Shown here: positions 1 through 5,861 of the stretch, piece by piece | Position numbering within the stretch: the stretch's first letter is position 1 | How the letters are laid out: every line of letters starts with the position of its first letter | DNA from: Deltaproteobacteria bacterium | Lineage (GTDB): Bacteria > Desulfobacterota > Dissulfuribacteria > Dissulfuribacterales > UBA3076 | DNA: 6,107 nucleotides | Assembly: GCA_030618205.1 (NCBI GenBank) | Contig: JAUXDR010000070.1 | Span: 1 to 6,107 of the forward strand | Direction of reading: 5' to 3' | Notes under the pieces: model-generated | Told to the model about the DNA's origin: nothing | Database searches by the model: none | What the model saw: only the letters and a program-made list of their open reading frames with translations | Program-made: the position numbers and the translations under genes

Positions 1-1
1 G

Positions 2-1252
2 CGAGTTGAAAAAACATGGTCCGAGGAGAGCATCACGCTGCTCCAATTAATAGCAGAAATTTTTGCCAACGCCTCAGAACACAAGCGGGCAGAGGAAGAA
101 AGAAAGAAACTTGAGGCCCAATTCCAACAAGCCCAGAGGATGGAGTCCATCGGCACGCTGGCTGGTGGCATTGCCCATGACTTCAATAATGTGCTCATGG
201 GTATGCAGGGGCACGCTTCCCTGATGTTGCTGGATACTGATCCCGACCATCTCCATTTTGAACGTCTCAAGGGAATAGAAAATATGGTCCAAACTGGAGC
301 AAGTCTTACCAAACAACTTTTAGGTTTTGCCAGGGGCGGCAAATACGATGTCAAACCGACTGATCTAAACGAGCTAATTAAGAAGGGTTCCGAGATGTTT
401 GCCCGCACCAAAAAGGAGATAACGATTCATAACAAATATCAGAAAGACATCTGGCCGGTCGAAGTGGATCGGGGTCAAATTGATCAGGTGTTGTTAAACC
501 TCTATATCAATGCCTGGCACGCCATGCCGAGTGGTGGAAACCTCTATATTGAAACAAGCAACGTTGTGCTTGACCATAACCATATCAACCCTTTTGGTGT
601 AAAGCCTGGCAATTATGTGAAGATCTCTGTGACCGACACTGGCATTGGTATGGATGAAGCTGTCCAGCAAAGGATATTTGACCCGTTTTTTACCACCAAA
701 GAGATGGGCCGCGGCACAGGTTTAGGTCTTGCCTCTGCTCATGGGATCATCAAGAATCATCGTGGCATCATCAATATTGACAGTGAAAAGGGTAAGGGAA
801 CCACCTTTGATATCCACCTGCCGGCTTCAAAAAAGGAGGTCACAAAAAAAGAAAAGAAACTGGAAGACAATATCTTAAAGGGTACAGAGACTGTTCTTCT
901 TATTGATGATGAGGATATGATTCTTAATGTTGGCAAGGATATGCTCAGAGAAATGGGCTACAATGTATTGCTGGCCGGAAGCGGCAAAAAAGCCGTAGAA
1001 GTTTATAGGAAACACAAGGACAAGGTTGATCTGGTTATTGTTGACATGATCATGCCGGAGATGGGCGGTGGCGAGGCTTATAGCAGAATGAAAAAGAACA
1101 ATCCTAAAGTCAAAGCCCTTCTTGCAAGTGGCTACAGCATAGATGGCCAGGCTGCCGAGATCATGGAACTCGGCTGTGACGGTTTTATTCAAAAGCCCTT
1201 TAATGTAAAAAAGCTGTCCGGAAAAATCAGGGAGATTTTGGACAAAAAATAG
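2..1252 (+). CDS. Hybrid sensor histidine kinase (GAF end, HisKA, HATPase, receiver), 5' truncated by window
   Basis: The frame is open to the left edge, so the true N-terminus is outside; 416 residues are visible. The first ~25 codons ([19 protein letters not shown]) read like the last helix of a GAF domain, followed by a charged coiled-coil linker. The H-box is [19 protein letters not shown], with the phospho-accepting His at 176-178. The ATPase domain shows an N-box ([13 protein letters not shown], about 494-532), a G1 box (DTGIGMD), an F-box (FDPFFTTKE) and a G2 box (GRGTGLGLA, about 707-733). From about 890 a receiver domain follows, with the acidic pair DD in LLIDDED, phospho-acceptor Asp at 1043-1045, Ser in LLASGYS and conserved Lys at 1193-1195. 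It should autophosphorylate on His and pass phosphate to its own receiver. No DNA-binding output domain follows, so a partner phosphotransfer protein or regulator is expected. No membrane segment is visible in this part. The ATG at 140 is internal to the domain and is not the start. The input signal is unknown. Confidence 0.93.
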   Translation, partial: RVEKTWSEESITLLQLIAEIFANASEHKRAEEERKKLEAQFQQAQRMESIGTLAGGIAHDFNNVLMGMQGHASLMLLDTDPDHLHFERLKGIENMVQTGASLTKQLLGFARGGKYDVKPTDLNELIKKGSEMFARTKKEITIHNKYQKDIWPVEVDRGQIDQVLLNLYINAWHAMPSGGNLYIETSNVVLDHNHINPFGVKPGNYVKISVTDTGIGMDEAVQQRIFDPFFTTKEMGRGTGLGLASAHGIIKNHRGIINIDSEKGKGTTFDIHLPASKKEVTKKEKKLEDNILKGTETVLLIDDEDMILNVGKDMLREMGYNVLLAGSGKKAVEVYRKHKDKVDLVIVDMIMPEMGGGEAYSRMKKNNPKVKALLASGYSIDGQAAEIMELGCDGFIQKPFNVKKLSGKIREILDKK

Positions 1253-1327
1253 CATCTGTCAGAAGGGGCCGCTGAAGGGCTCTACCCTGGTATGGGGGGT
1301 AAGAAGGGCCATTAGAGGGGACCGGTT

Positions 1328-1447
1328 ATGGTGCCGGATATCATACATGATGTAGGAGATATAGGAAAAGAGCCGATTATTCGAGTCCCGGGACACGATC
1401 CTTTGGAAGTGGTGGACAAGGCCTTGAGATTGGCTGGGTTTTCGTAA
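1328..1447 (+). CDS. Small unrecognised ORF (39 aa) immediately upstream of fumarase
   Basis: I do not recognise this protein. The ATG at 1328 has a good Shine-Dalgarno sequence (AGAGGGG, 1314-1320) seven bases upstream, and an in-frame TAG at 1313-1315 excludes a longer form. The product runs from MVPDIIHDVGDIG to LEVVDKALRLAGFS; it has no cysteine, no membrane segment and a probable C-terminal helix. Its stop lies 8 nt before the fumarase ATG, which lacks a Shine-Dalgarno sequence of its own, so it may act in translational coupling to that gene. It is 75 nt past the kinase stop, with no terminator seen between, so all three could be co-transcribed. It may be a real microprotein, a leader ORF, or a remnant of a longer gene. 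Confidence 0.42.
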   Translation: MVPDIIHDVGDIGKEPIIRVPGHDPLEVVDKALRLAGFS

Positions 1448-1455
1448 TTTTTGTT

Positions 1456-2937
1456 ATGAATTTAACTGAAGACACGATCACTTCAATGGTAAGCAGGCTG
1501 GTACAGACTGCAAATCGCGAACTGCCACAGGATGTCGAGACCGCTCTCATGGCTGCAAGGGAGAAGGAGTGGTCACAGAACGGCAGGCTAATGCTTGATA
1601 TTATAGTAGAAAATGCAGGTCTTGCCAGGCAGACCGGTCTTCCGATATGTCAGGATACAGGTATTGATGTTGTATTTGTGCAAATAGGTCAGGAGCTTAA
1701 TATTGAGGGCGATCTGGCTAGGGCCATAAATGGGGGGATTGCTTTGGGTACAGCAGAGGGCTGGCTGAGATGCTCTGTTTGCGATCCCATTACCAGGAAA
1801 AACACAGGGGATAACACCCCTGCGGTTGTCCATGTTGAGCTGGTGGCTGGTGACAGCCTGGAAATTTCTGTATTACCAAAGGGCTGCGGAAGCGAAAATA
1901 TGAGTGCCGTAGTGATGCTCCCGCCTTCTGCAGGCGAGGATGGCATTGTGAGGGCGGTAGCAAATCAGGTGCTAAAGGCCGGACCGAACCCCTGTCCTCC
2001 CGGGATAATAGGCATTGGTATTGGCGGCACCATGGAAAAGGCGGCGCTGCTTGCCAAAAAGGCCCTGTTGAGACCTGTGGGCTCGAGAAATCCAAGGGAT
2101 GATTTGGCAGAGCTGGAGGACCGGATCTTTGTCCGAATAAATGGTCTAGGGATTGGTCCTCTTGGACTTGGCGGGTCTGTTACATCACTTGGTGTGGCCG
2201 TGGAGGTCTATCCCTGTCATATAGCAAGCCTCCCTGTAGCAATAAACCTCCAGTGTCACGCTGCCAGGCATTGCACAGCAAGGTGGAGAGATGGGTCATG
2301 GGTTATGCAAGGGTCAAGGGTCAAGGGTCAGGGGTCAGGGGTTATTTCTCCCCTTCCTCCTGCTAAACGTCCCATGCCTCTTGCGCAAGGAGTTGTTTGG
2401 ATCGAGCTCCCACTGTCAAAATCGGCTATACGGGACCTGCGGGCTGGTGATTGGGTGTTGCTCAGTGGTGTTGTTTATGCGGGGCGGGACCAGACCCATC
2501 GTCGGTTGGTGGAAATGTTAGACAGGGGGGATTCATTGCCTGTAGATCTCAGGGGGCAGTTAATATACTATGTAGGTCCCTCTCCAGCCCCGCCGGGAAG
2601 GCCTGTGGGTTCCGCAGGGCCCACCACCAGCTACCGAATGGATGCCTATACACCCCGCATGCTGGCTGAAGGCGTGCTTGCCACCATGGGGAAGGGAAGG
2701 CGTTCGCCGGAGGTGAAGGCCGCTTTGAAAGAATACGGGGCCGTGTATTTTGCGACAATAGGGGGTGCAGGGGCCTATCTGGCGAGTTGCATAGAGTCCT
2801 GCGAGCTAATTGCGTTTCCCGAGTTGGGTCCTGAGGCCCTGTACCGGATGAAGGTTAAGGACCTTCCGGCCATTGTGATCAACGATATAACAGGTGCGGA
2901 TTTCTATGAGATTGCAATCAAACAACACAAAATCTAG
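1456..2937 (+). CDS. Class I (4Fe-4S) fumarate hydratase, fused alpha-beta chain
   Basis: Predicted to hydrate fumarate to L-malate (TCA cycle, reversible) in the cytoplasm using an oxygen-sensitive [4Fe-4S] cluster. Residues 1-277 match the alpha module. Probable cluster cysteines are C65 (PICQDTG), C180 (NPCPPG) and C267 (LQCHAARH). Residues about 307-493 match the beta module, with AGRDQTHRR, the substrate-site motif GPTTSYRMD (T390, R394), and a C-terminal GGAGAYLASCIES...FPELGPEALYRM...PAIVINDITGADFYE. The two parts are joined by a Gly/Ser/Gln/Arg-rich linker (about 280-305) encoded by heptad-repeat DNA. The total of 493 residues is about the sum of a separate alpha (~280) and beta (~185) subunit, and shorter than E. 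coli FumA (548). The ATG at 1456 is the first start in frame after a TGA at 1348; no Shine-Dalgarno sequence is seen, so coupling to the 39-codon ORF is plausible. The related L(+)-tartrate dehydratase cannot be excluded by eye, but fumarase is the likelier call. Confidence 0.9.
   Translation: MNLTEDTITSMVSRLVQTANRELPQDVETALMAAREKEWSQNGRLMLDIIVENAGLARQTGLPICQDTGIDVVFVQIGQELNIEGDLARAINGGIALGTAEGWLRCSVCDPITRKNTGDNTPAVVHVELVAGDSLEISVLPKGCGSENMSAVVMLPPSAGEDGIVRAVANQVLKAGPNPCPPGIIGIGIGGTMEKAALLAKKALLRPVGSRNPRDDLAELEDRIFVRINGLGIGPLGLGGSVTSLGVAVEVYPCHIASLPVAINLQCHAARHCTARWRDGSWVMQGSRVKGQGSGVISPLPPAKRPMPLAQGVVWIELPLSKSAIRDLRAGDWVLLSGVVYAGRDQTHRRLVEMLDRGDSLPVDLRGQLIYYVGPSPAPPGRPVGSAGPTTSYRMDAYTPRMLAEGVLATMGKGRRSPEVKAALKEYGAVYFATIGGAGAYLASCIESCELIAFPELGPEALYRMKVKDLPAIVINDITGADFYEIAIKQHKI
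2293..2345 (+). repeat. Heptad tandem repeat (GGGTCAN) inside the fumarase linker
   Basis: Two units (GGGTCAT, GGGTTAT) occupy 2293-2306. After a 4-nt interruption (GCAA) five more units follow: GGGTCAA, GGGTCAA, GGGTCAG, GGGTCAG and GGGTTAT (2311-2345). The array lies exactly at the alpha/beta junction of the fumarase and keeps the frame open; in translation it gives a flexible GSxVxxQGSRVKGQGSG-like stretch. It has the same 7-bp period as the intergenic arrays elsewhere in the window. Confidence 0.85.
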
Positions 2938-2940
2938 GTA

Positions 2941-2957
2941 AGCGTTCACGGAACGCT
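2941..2957 (+). other. Short perfect hairpin after fumarase stop
   Basis: AGCGTTC and GAACGCT form a 7-bp perfect stem around a 3-nt loop (ACG), starting three bases after the fumarase stop. It could stabilise or help end the fumarase message. No T-tract follows (the next bases are GAAATTA repeats), so it is not a canonical rho-independent terminator. Confidence 0.5.
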
Positions 2958-3066
2958 GAAATTAGAAATTAGAAATTAGAAATTTGGCCTTCATGCTTTT
3001 ATACTGTCAACTCGTAAACTCGTTTCATCTCTCCCCAATTTCTACTTTCCAATTTCAAATTTCAAG
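2958..3066. repeat. Facing pair of heptad arrays (GAAATTN / NAATTTC) forming a long imperfect hairpin
   Basis: The left array (2958-2985) is GAAATTA three times and then GAAATTT, followed by GG. The right array (3035-3066) reads CCAATTT, CTACTTT, CCAATTT, CAAATTT, CAAG. The reverse complement of the right array lines up with the left in register, with about one mismatch per heptad. A transcript or single strand could therefore fold into an imperfect stem of about 28 bp with a loop of about 50 nt. The loop contains another short 7-nt echo (AACTCGT, AAACTCG near 3009-3022). Function unknown. Confidence 0.75.
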
Positions 3067-3109
3067 CTGTCATTGGAGCTTCTTGTAATACCCAAAAACA
3101 GCAAGCTTC

Positions 3110-3138
3110 TTGACACAAAACAGGTGTCATGATATAAA
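3110..3138 (+). promoter_or_regulatory. Sigma-70 type promoter with overlapping operator-like dyad
   Basis: A -35 box TTGACA (3110-3115, perfect) is followed by a 17-nt spacer and a -10 box TATAAA (3133-3138, 5 of 6 to consensus). Transcription would begin near 3145, giving a leader of about 120 nt before the ATG at 3265. A perfect dyad TGACAC-N7-GTGTCA (3111-3129) overlaps the -35 box and spacer, where a dimeric repressor could block polymerase. A direct repeat AGCTTCTTG (3077-3085 and 3104-3112) lies 27 bp apart just upstream and runs into the -35 box. Confidence 0.7.
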
Positions 3139-3189
3139 AATTTGCTGTGTGTAAGGCAATTTTTGAAGGAAAATCAAGAATTCGTGTAC

Positions 3190-3226
3190 TTTGGATAGAA
3201 AGCATATTATATGTTTTCTGTCCAAA
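3190..3226 (+). promoter_or_regulatory. Leader hairpin in the 5' UTR of the 106-aa gene
   Basis: An uninterrupted 17-bp stem (3190-3206 with 3210-3226, two G-U pairs) closes on a 3-nt loop. The inner part reads GGATAGAAAGCATA paired with TATGTTTTCTGTCC. It is flanked by single-stranded-looking AT sequence and ends 26 nt before the Shine-Dalgarno sequence. It could stabilise the mRNA, bind a protein, or act as a DNA operator. No T-tract follows, so termination is unlikely. It matches no riboswitch class I know. Confidence 0.6.
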
Positions 3227-3264
3227 AATTATATCCCAAGTAATTTATTAACAGGAGGTTATTT

Positions 3265-3585
3265 ATGGCTGATTTCTACATCAATGTCTTTGTGGACGAT
3301 GAAAAACTCAAAAAGATTGAAGCTGCCGGATTGGCTGATCAAGTTCAGGAAATTGACGGCAAAAAGGCAATTCAGGTGGGAATGACCAAGAAAGACAAAA
3401 AGAAACTCTGTAAGGGCTTTACCGACTTAGCATTCGACTCTTCGAATGCCTGTGTACTTCCTGAAGATGCAGAGAACACCCTGATGGGTATTATTGGGGA
3501 CATGGGGACTCTGGAGGTTATGAAGGTTGCAATAACCAAGCTCTACAATCCTCTTGCCGGAAAGAGCGTTCGATCGACCATGTAA
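3265..3585 (+). CDS. Unrecognised small cytosolic protein (106 aa)
   Basis: I do not recognise this family. The ATG at 3265 sits six bases after a near-perfect Shine-Dalgarno (AGGAGG, 3253-3258), and a strong promoter lies about 150 nt upstream, so it is very likely a real, well-expressed gene. The protein begins MADFYINVFVDDEKLKKIEAAG. It looks alpha/beta: a first strand (FYINVFVD), a helix (about 12-30), a second strand (KKAIQVGM, about 33-40), a Lys-rich helix (41-57) and a long C-terminal helical part (65-98) ending KSVRSTM. There is no signal peptide, membrane segment, Cys motif or catalytic signature; the two cysteines (49, 63) are isolated. It stands alone: the fumarase upstream is separated by a repeat-filled spacer and its own promoter, and the next gene is convergent. 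The operator-like dyad and leader hairpin suggest conditional expression. Function not assigned. Confidence 0.85.
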   Translation: MADFYINVFVDDEKLKKIEAAGLADQVQEIDGKKAIQVGMTKKDKKKLCKGFTDLAFDSSNACVLPEDAENTLMGIIGDMGTLEVMKVAITKLYNPLAGKSVRSTM

Positions 3586-3714
3586 ATACAGGAATTTTTT
3601 TTGAAGGAGTTCTTTTTAGGACAACAGATCTACTTAAGGCGTTTACATGTAATAATTTCCAAACAAGAGATTATTTCATAATTTCGAGTTTCTTGTATTC
3701 AAAATTGTTCACAT

Positions 3715-3766
3715 TTTAGCTCATAGCTGGTAGCTCAGGGTTCATGGCTACCAGCTATGAGCTAAA
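3715..3766. repeat. Perfect 20-bp stem-loop between convergent genes, heptad-phased
   Basis: The arms 3715-3734 and 3747-3766 are perfectly complementary (core TAGCTCATAGCTGGTAGC) around a 12-nt loop. The left arm itself is built of 7-mers (TAGCTCA, TAGCTGG, TAGCTCA). It lies between the stop codons of the 106-aa gene and map, where a bidirectional terminator would be useful. Neither flank has a proper T-tract, so termination would have to be rho-dependent or structural. It may equally be one more member of the repeat family. Confidence 0.8.
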
Positions 3767-3775
3767 TTTGTCAGT

Positions 3776-3818
3776 TGAGCCGGATTACTTCCGGTGATAA
3801 GATAATCGGCACGGCTCA
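3776..3818 (-). other. Interrupted dyad overlapping the map stop codon
   Basis: TGAGCCG (3776-3782) pairs with CGGCTCA (3812-3818), and directly inside it GATTA (3783-3787) pairs with TAATC (3803-3807), leaving a 4-nt bulge (GGCA). The outer arm includes the map stop codon (TGA on the minus strand, 3816-3818). It could be a 3'-end structure of the map mRNA, but no T-run follows on the minus strand. Confidence 0.4.
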
Positions 3819-4709
3819 CAAATCAAAAGGTGTTAAGCTCTCATAACCATTTTCAGTAACAACGAGTGTTTGTTCAAATTGAGCAGAAAGCGAACCATCC
3901 TCGGTTACTACTGTCCACTTATCTTCCAATATCAGAATATTTTTTCTTCCCAGATTTATCATGGGTTCAATTGTAAAGACCATGCCGGGAACGAGGCCTA
4001 TACCCTTCCCTTTTAGGCCATAATGCGGGACCTCTGGAGGTTCATGGAATTCAAACCCAACACCATGACCAACAAATTCTCTGACCACTGAGCACCCTTC
4101 CCCCTCAGCATATTTCTGTATGGCCCATCCAATATCTCCTATTGTATTTCCTGGGCGCACCATTGACCTGCCGGCCTTTAGACTCTCGCGGGCAACCCTG
4201 ACAATTTTCCGGGCCTCGGAACTGGGCGAGCCCACGAAAAAAGTCCGGTTTGCATCGGCATAATATCCATTCAAGATGGGAGTTACGTCCACATTCACAA
4301 TATCCCCGTCTCTCAAGACCCGTTTGCCAGGGATTCCGTGACAGACAACTTCATTTACCGAAACACAAACGCTTTTGGGAAAACCCCTGTAATTCAGAGG
4401 CGCTGAGATGGCATTATTTTTAATGGTGAATTCATGAACCAGCGTGTTAATATCATCGGTGGTTATTCCCGGCCTAATCTCATCCTTCACCAATCGCAGG
4501 AGCTCCAGGACTAACTGTCCAGCCTTCCCGATGCCTTCGATATCCTCCTTTTCCTTGAGTCGAATTCTGAATTTCTGTAAATACAGATTTTTGAGATCAC
4601 TGTGTTTTGAGCCCTTCTTGAGAAGACAACATTTTTTATACTTCAGCCCGCTTCCGCAAGGGCACGGATCATTGCGACCTACCCTGTCATTCATGTTTTT
4701 CAGTATCAC
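3816..4709 (-). CDS. map: Type I methionine aminopeptidase with N-terminal SEC-C zinc motif
   Basis: Removes the initiator methionine from nascent proteins in the cytoplasm. The pita-bread fold metal ligands are all present with E. coli spacing: D141, D152, H215, E248 and E279. The catalytic histidines H124 (VCHGIPG) and H222 (FHEPP) are also there, as are the family motifs YADANRTF, GHGVGFEFHEPP, FTIEPMINLG and AQFEQT. Residues 10-28 (VGRNDPCPCGSGLKYKKCC) are a SEC-C motif with CxC...CC zinc ligands, as in SecA tails and in chlamydial MetAPs, probably for ribosome or nascent-chain docking. A charged helical linker (about 31-58) joins it to the catalytic domain. Total 297 residues against about 264 for plain E. 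coli MetAP; the excess is the SEC-C part. The start is uncertain: GTG at 4709 or ATG at 4694 (MNDRVGRNDPC, 292 aa). Neither has a clear Shine-Dalgarno sequence, and both keep the zinc motif. It is transcribed alone, convergent to the 106-aa gene. Confidence 0.95.
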   Translation of the reverse strand: MILKNMNDRVGRNDPCPCGSGLKYKKCCLLKKGSKHSDLKNLYLQKFRIRLKEKEDIEGIGKAGQLVLELLRLVKDEIRPGITTDDINTLVHEFTIKNNAISAPLNYRGFPKSVCVSVNEVVCHGIPGKRVLRDGDIVNVDVTPILNGYYADANRTFFVGSPSSEARKIVRVARESLKAGRSMVRPGNTIGDIGWAIQKYAEGEGCSVVREFVGHGVGFEFHEPPEVPHYGLKGKGIGLVPGMVFTIEPMINLGRKNILILEDKWTVVTEDGSLSAQFEQTLVVTENGYESLTPFDL

Positions 4710-5145
4710 GTTGTTATACCCAAATAATTGAACCGGTTTTCTTAAATGTAACAGAATTAATATTTACCTTATCTAATGTTTGGGAAATCTTACTCCAAAA
4801 AGCTCAAATCAGCTATCAATACCAGGAAGTATCCGTTGAAAAGGAAGAAAAATTATCATCTTTTTGGGTCCTTATTTTTACGTTTATTGTTTGCTCCTTC
4901 ATTTGAGAAAAAGTTTTCCACAATGTAAAGAAAAAAATCCTTGCAATGGAAACTTGTTTCTTTTATATCTTTTTTGCGAGGAGATAAGTACGGTTTTGCG
5001 GTGCTCATTAATGATTAAATGCCTGGAATAATTCTTGCTAGTTATTTAAGAAAAGGCATTTATTGCAAATACGTTGTGAGCCTGATACTTAAAGTTTGAG
5101 GTGCAAGGGAAAGTGATCGATAATGATGGCAAGGGAGAATTGAAT
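4710..5145. other. AT-rich intergenic spacer between divergent genes
   Basis: No coding frame is supported here. It separates map (-) from the cysteine-rich ORF (+), so it should hold promoters for both, but I see only weak candidates. One is TTGCAA and TATATC with a 17-nt spacer, near 4941-4969 (+). A leader-like interrupted stem, TTTAAG (5045-5050) with CTTAAA (5088-5093) and an inner AGGC (5054-5057) with GCCT (5080-5083), lies about 50 nt before the ORF. A single DnaA-box-like TTTTCCACA is at 4914-4922. Confidence 0.5.
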
Positions 5146-5367
5146 ATGGCCCTTGCTTTCCCCAGTCAAACCCAAGAATCATCTGAATGCACTTGTCAGG
5201 ACTTTGAGCCCGTCCTTTCCGGAAACGTTTACAGCTTTTGTAAACATGCCACTTTCTGGATAGACGGTCAAAAAGAGCGTACCTGTCCTTTTACAAATTG
5301 TCCTTGTGCCAGCGCCTATTCTCCCCTTCTGTGTGGCGTATATTGCAATAAAGTCAGTAATAAATAA
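5146..5367 (+). CDS. Small cysteine-rich protein (73 aa) with SWIM-like zinc-finger motif
   Basis: The ATG at 5146 has a Shine-Dalgarno sequence (AGGGAGA, 5132-5138) seven bases upstream and is preferred over an in-frame GTG at 5101, which would add 15 residues. C15-T-C17 ... C32-K-H34 fits the SWIM zinc-finger pattern CxCx(n)CxH with n=14, including the typical aromatic after CxC (CTCQDF) and the CKH end. A second cluster, C47, C52, C54, C63 and C67 (TCPFTNCPC...CGVYC), could bind another metal. SWIM domains are known in DNA-binding and protein-interaction roles, usually within larger proteins, so this would be a free-standing miniature. There is no membrane segment. No clear neighbour or operon suggests a job: upstream is the map-divergent spacer, downstream a foldback repeat. 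It could be a fragment of a longer lost gene. Confidence 0.5.
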   Translation: MALAFPSQTQESSECTCQDFEPVLSGNVYSFCKHATFWIDGQKERTCPFTNCPCASAYSPLLCGVYCNKVSNK

Positions 5368-5448
5368 AAAGCCGGGGTTTACTGCACAATTTCTCGAAAA
5401 AATCCAGCTGATTGTTCTTCCATATAAATCATTTCCATGAGTTAATTT

Positions 5449-5651
5449 GGCATCCTTCATTCGCCGGTTTACACTTATTCCCCAAAGGGGTGTATTGTAG
5501 AATCGAATGCTGGATGCCGAAACTGGAAACTAGAAATTGGAAATTGGATAAAAACTAGATTAATCAGCTCTAATTTCAAGTTTCAAGTTTCACTGCCAAA
5601 ATACAAGATCAACAAAGTGTAAACTACTTTTGACTTGTCGTGAAGGATGCC
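5449..5651. mobile_element. Foldback element (MITE-like) with nested inverted repeats
   Basis: The ends are perfect 11-bp inverted repeats, GGCATCCTTCA (5449-5459) and TGAAGGATGCC (5641-5651). A second perfect 10-bp pair, GTTTACACTT (5467-5476) and AAGTGTAAAC (5615-5624), is nested inside, and a third level is the heptad arrays at 5519-5591. TAATTT occurs directly outside the left end (5443-5448) and one base outside the right end (5653-5658), a possible target-site duplication. No transposase is encoded, so if mobile it would be non-autonomous. It could instead be a structured RNA gene or a large hairpin spacer. Confidence 0.45.
5519..5591. repeat. Facing heptad arrays (GAAANTN / NANTTTC) at the core of the foldback
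   Basis: The left array is GAAACTG, GAAACTA, GAAATTG, GAAATTG (5519-5546). The right array is TAATTTC, AAGTTTC, AAGTTTC (5571-5591). Three units pair in register with about one mismatch each. Design and unit resemble the pair at 2958-3066, about 2.5 kb away, so the two are probably members of one repeat family. Confidence 0.75.
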
Positions 5652-5701
5652 CTAATTTCACTGTTTTTTTAATCACCGGTTACTTTTCCAGCTATTTTAA
5701 C

Positions 5702-5730
5702 AAAAAAGGACCTCGTGGCCCCAGTTTTTT
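5702..5730 (+). terminator. Weak rho-independent terminator candidate
   Basis: AAAAAA (5702-5707), GGACC, loop TCGT, GGCCC, CAG and TTTTTT (5725-5730) can fold as a GC-rich stem with one A-C mismatch and an A/T base, ending in a six-T run. The stem is short, and it lies more than 330 nt beyond the nearest plus-strand stop (5367), so its use is uncertain. Confidence 0.3.
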
Positions 5731-5861
5731 GCATAGGCCTGTTATCTATTCTGTGTTAGAGATAATGGACTATTACGAACAATACTTTGAACGGTCATGT
5801 TTTTTTACCAGGAAGCTCGCAAGGTCTATGGCCAGACAAAGAAGGCCGACGGAATAAAGGT

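Noticed and set aside
2291..2669. Two overlapping plus-strand ORFs inside fumarase
   Set aside because: They are alternate frames of a clear fumarase beta module; the 7-bp repeat simply keeps several frames open.
2958..3066. CRISPR array
   Set aside because: Repeat units are 7 bp with no unique spacers between them and no cas genes; these are tandem heptads, not CRISPR.
3191..3385. 64-codon ORF overlapping the start of the 106-aa gene
   Set aside because: Its start lies inside the leader hairpin, it has no ribosome-binding site, and it runs out of frame through a well-supported gene.
3592..3616. T-runs after the 106-aa gene as a terminator
   Set aside because: Two T-runs are present but no stem of more than 3 bp precedes either of them.
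3643..3652. Palindrome TTACATGTAA
   Set aside because: A lone 10-bp palindrome with no promoter or start nearby; expected by chance in AT-rich DNA.
4914..4922. DnaA-box-like TTTTCCACA in an AT-rich spacer
   Set aside because: A single site with one mismatch to TTATCCACA and no cluster or origin-linked genes nearby; not evidence of an origin.
5179..5460. 93-codon minus-strand ORF opposite the cysteine-rich gene
   Set aside because: It begins in the terminal repeat of the foldback, lacks family resemblance, and is antisense to the ORF with a ribosome-binding site and a SWIM-like motif; treated as a shadow.
5630..5857. 75-codon plus-strand ORF starting with TTG
   Set aside because: Weak start codon, no Shine-Dalgarno sequence, overlaps the foldback end and a T-rich terminator-like sequence, and no recognisable motif.
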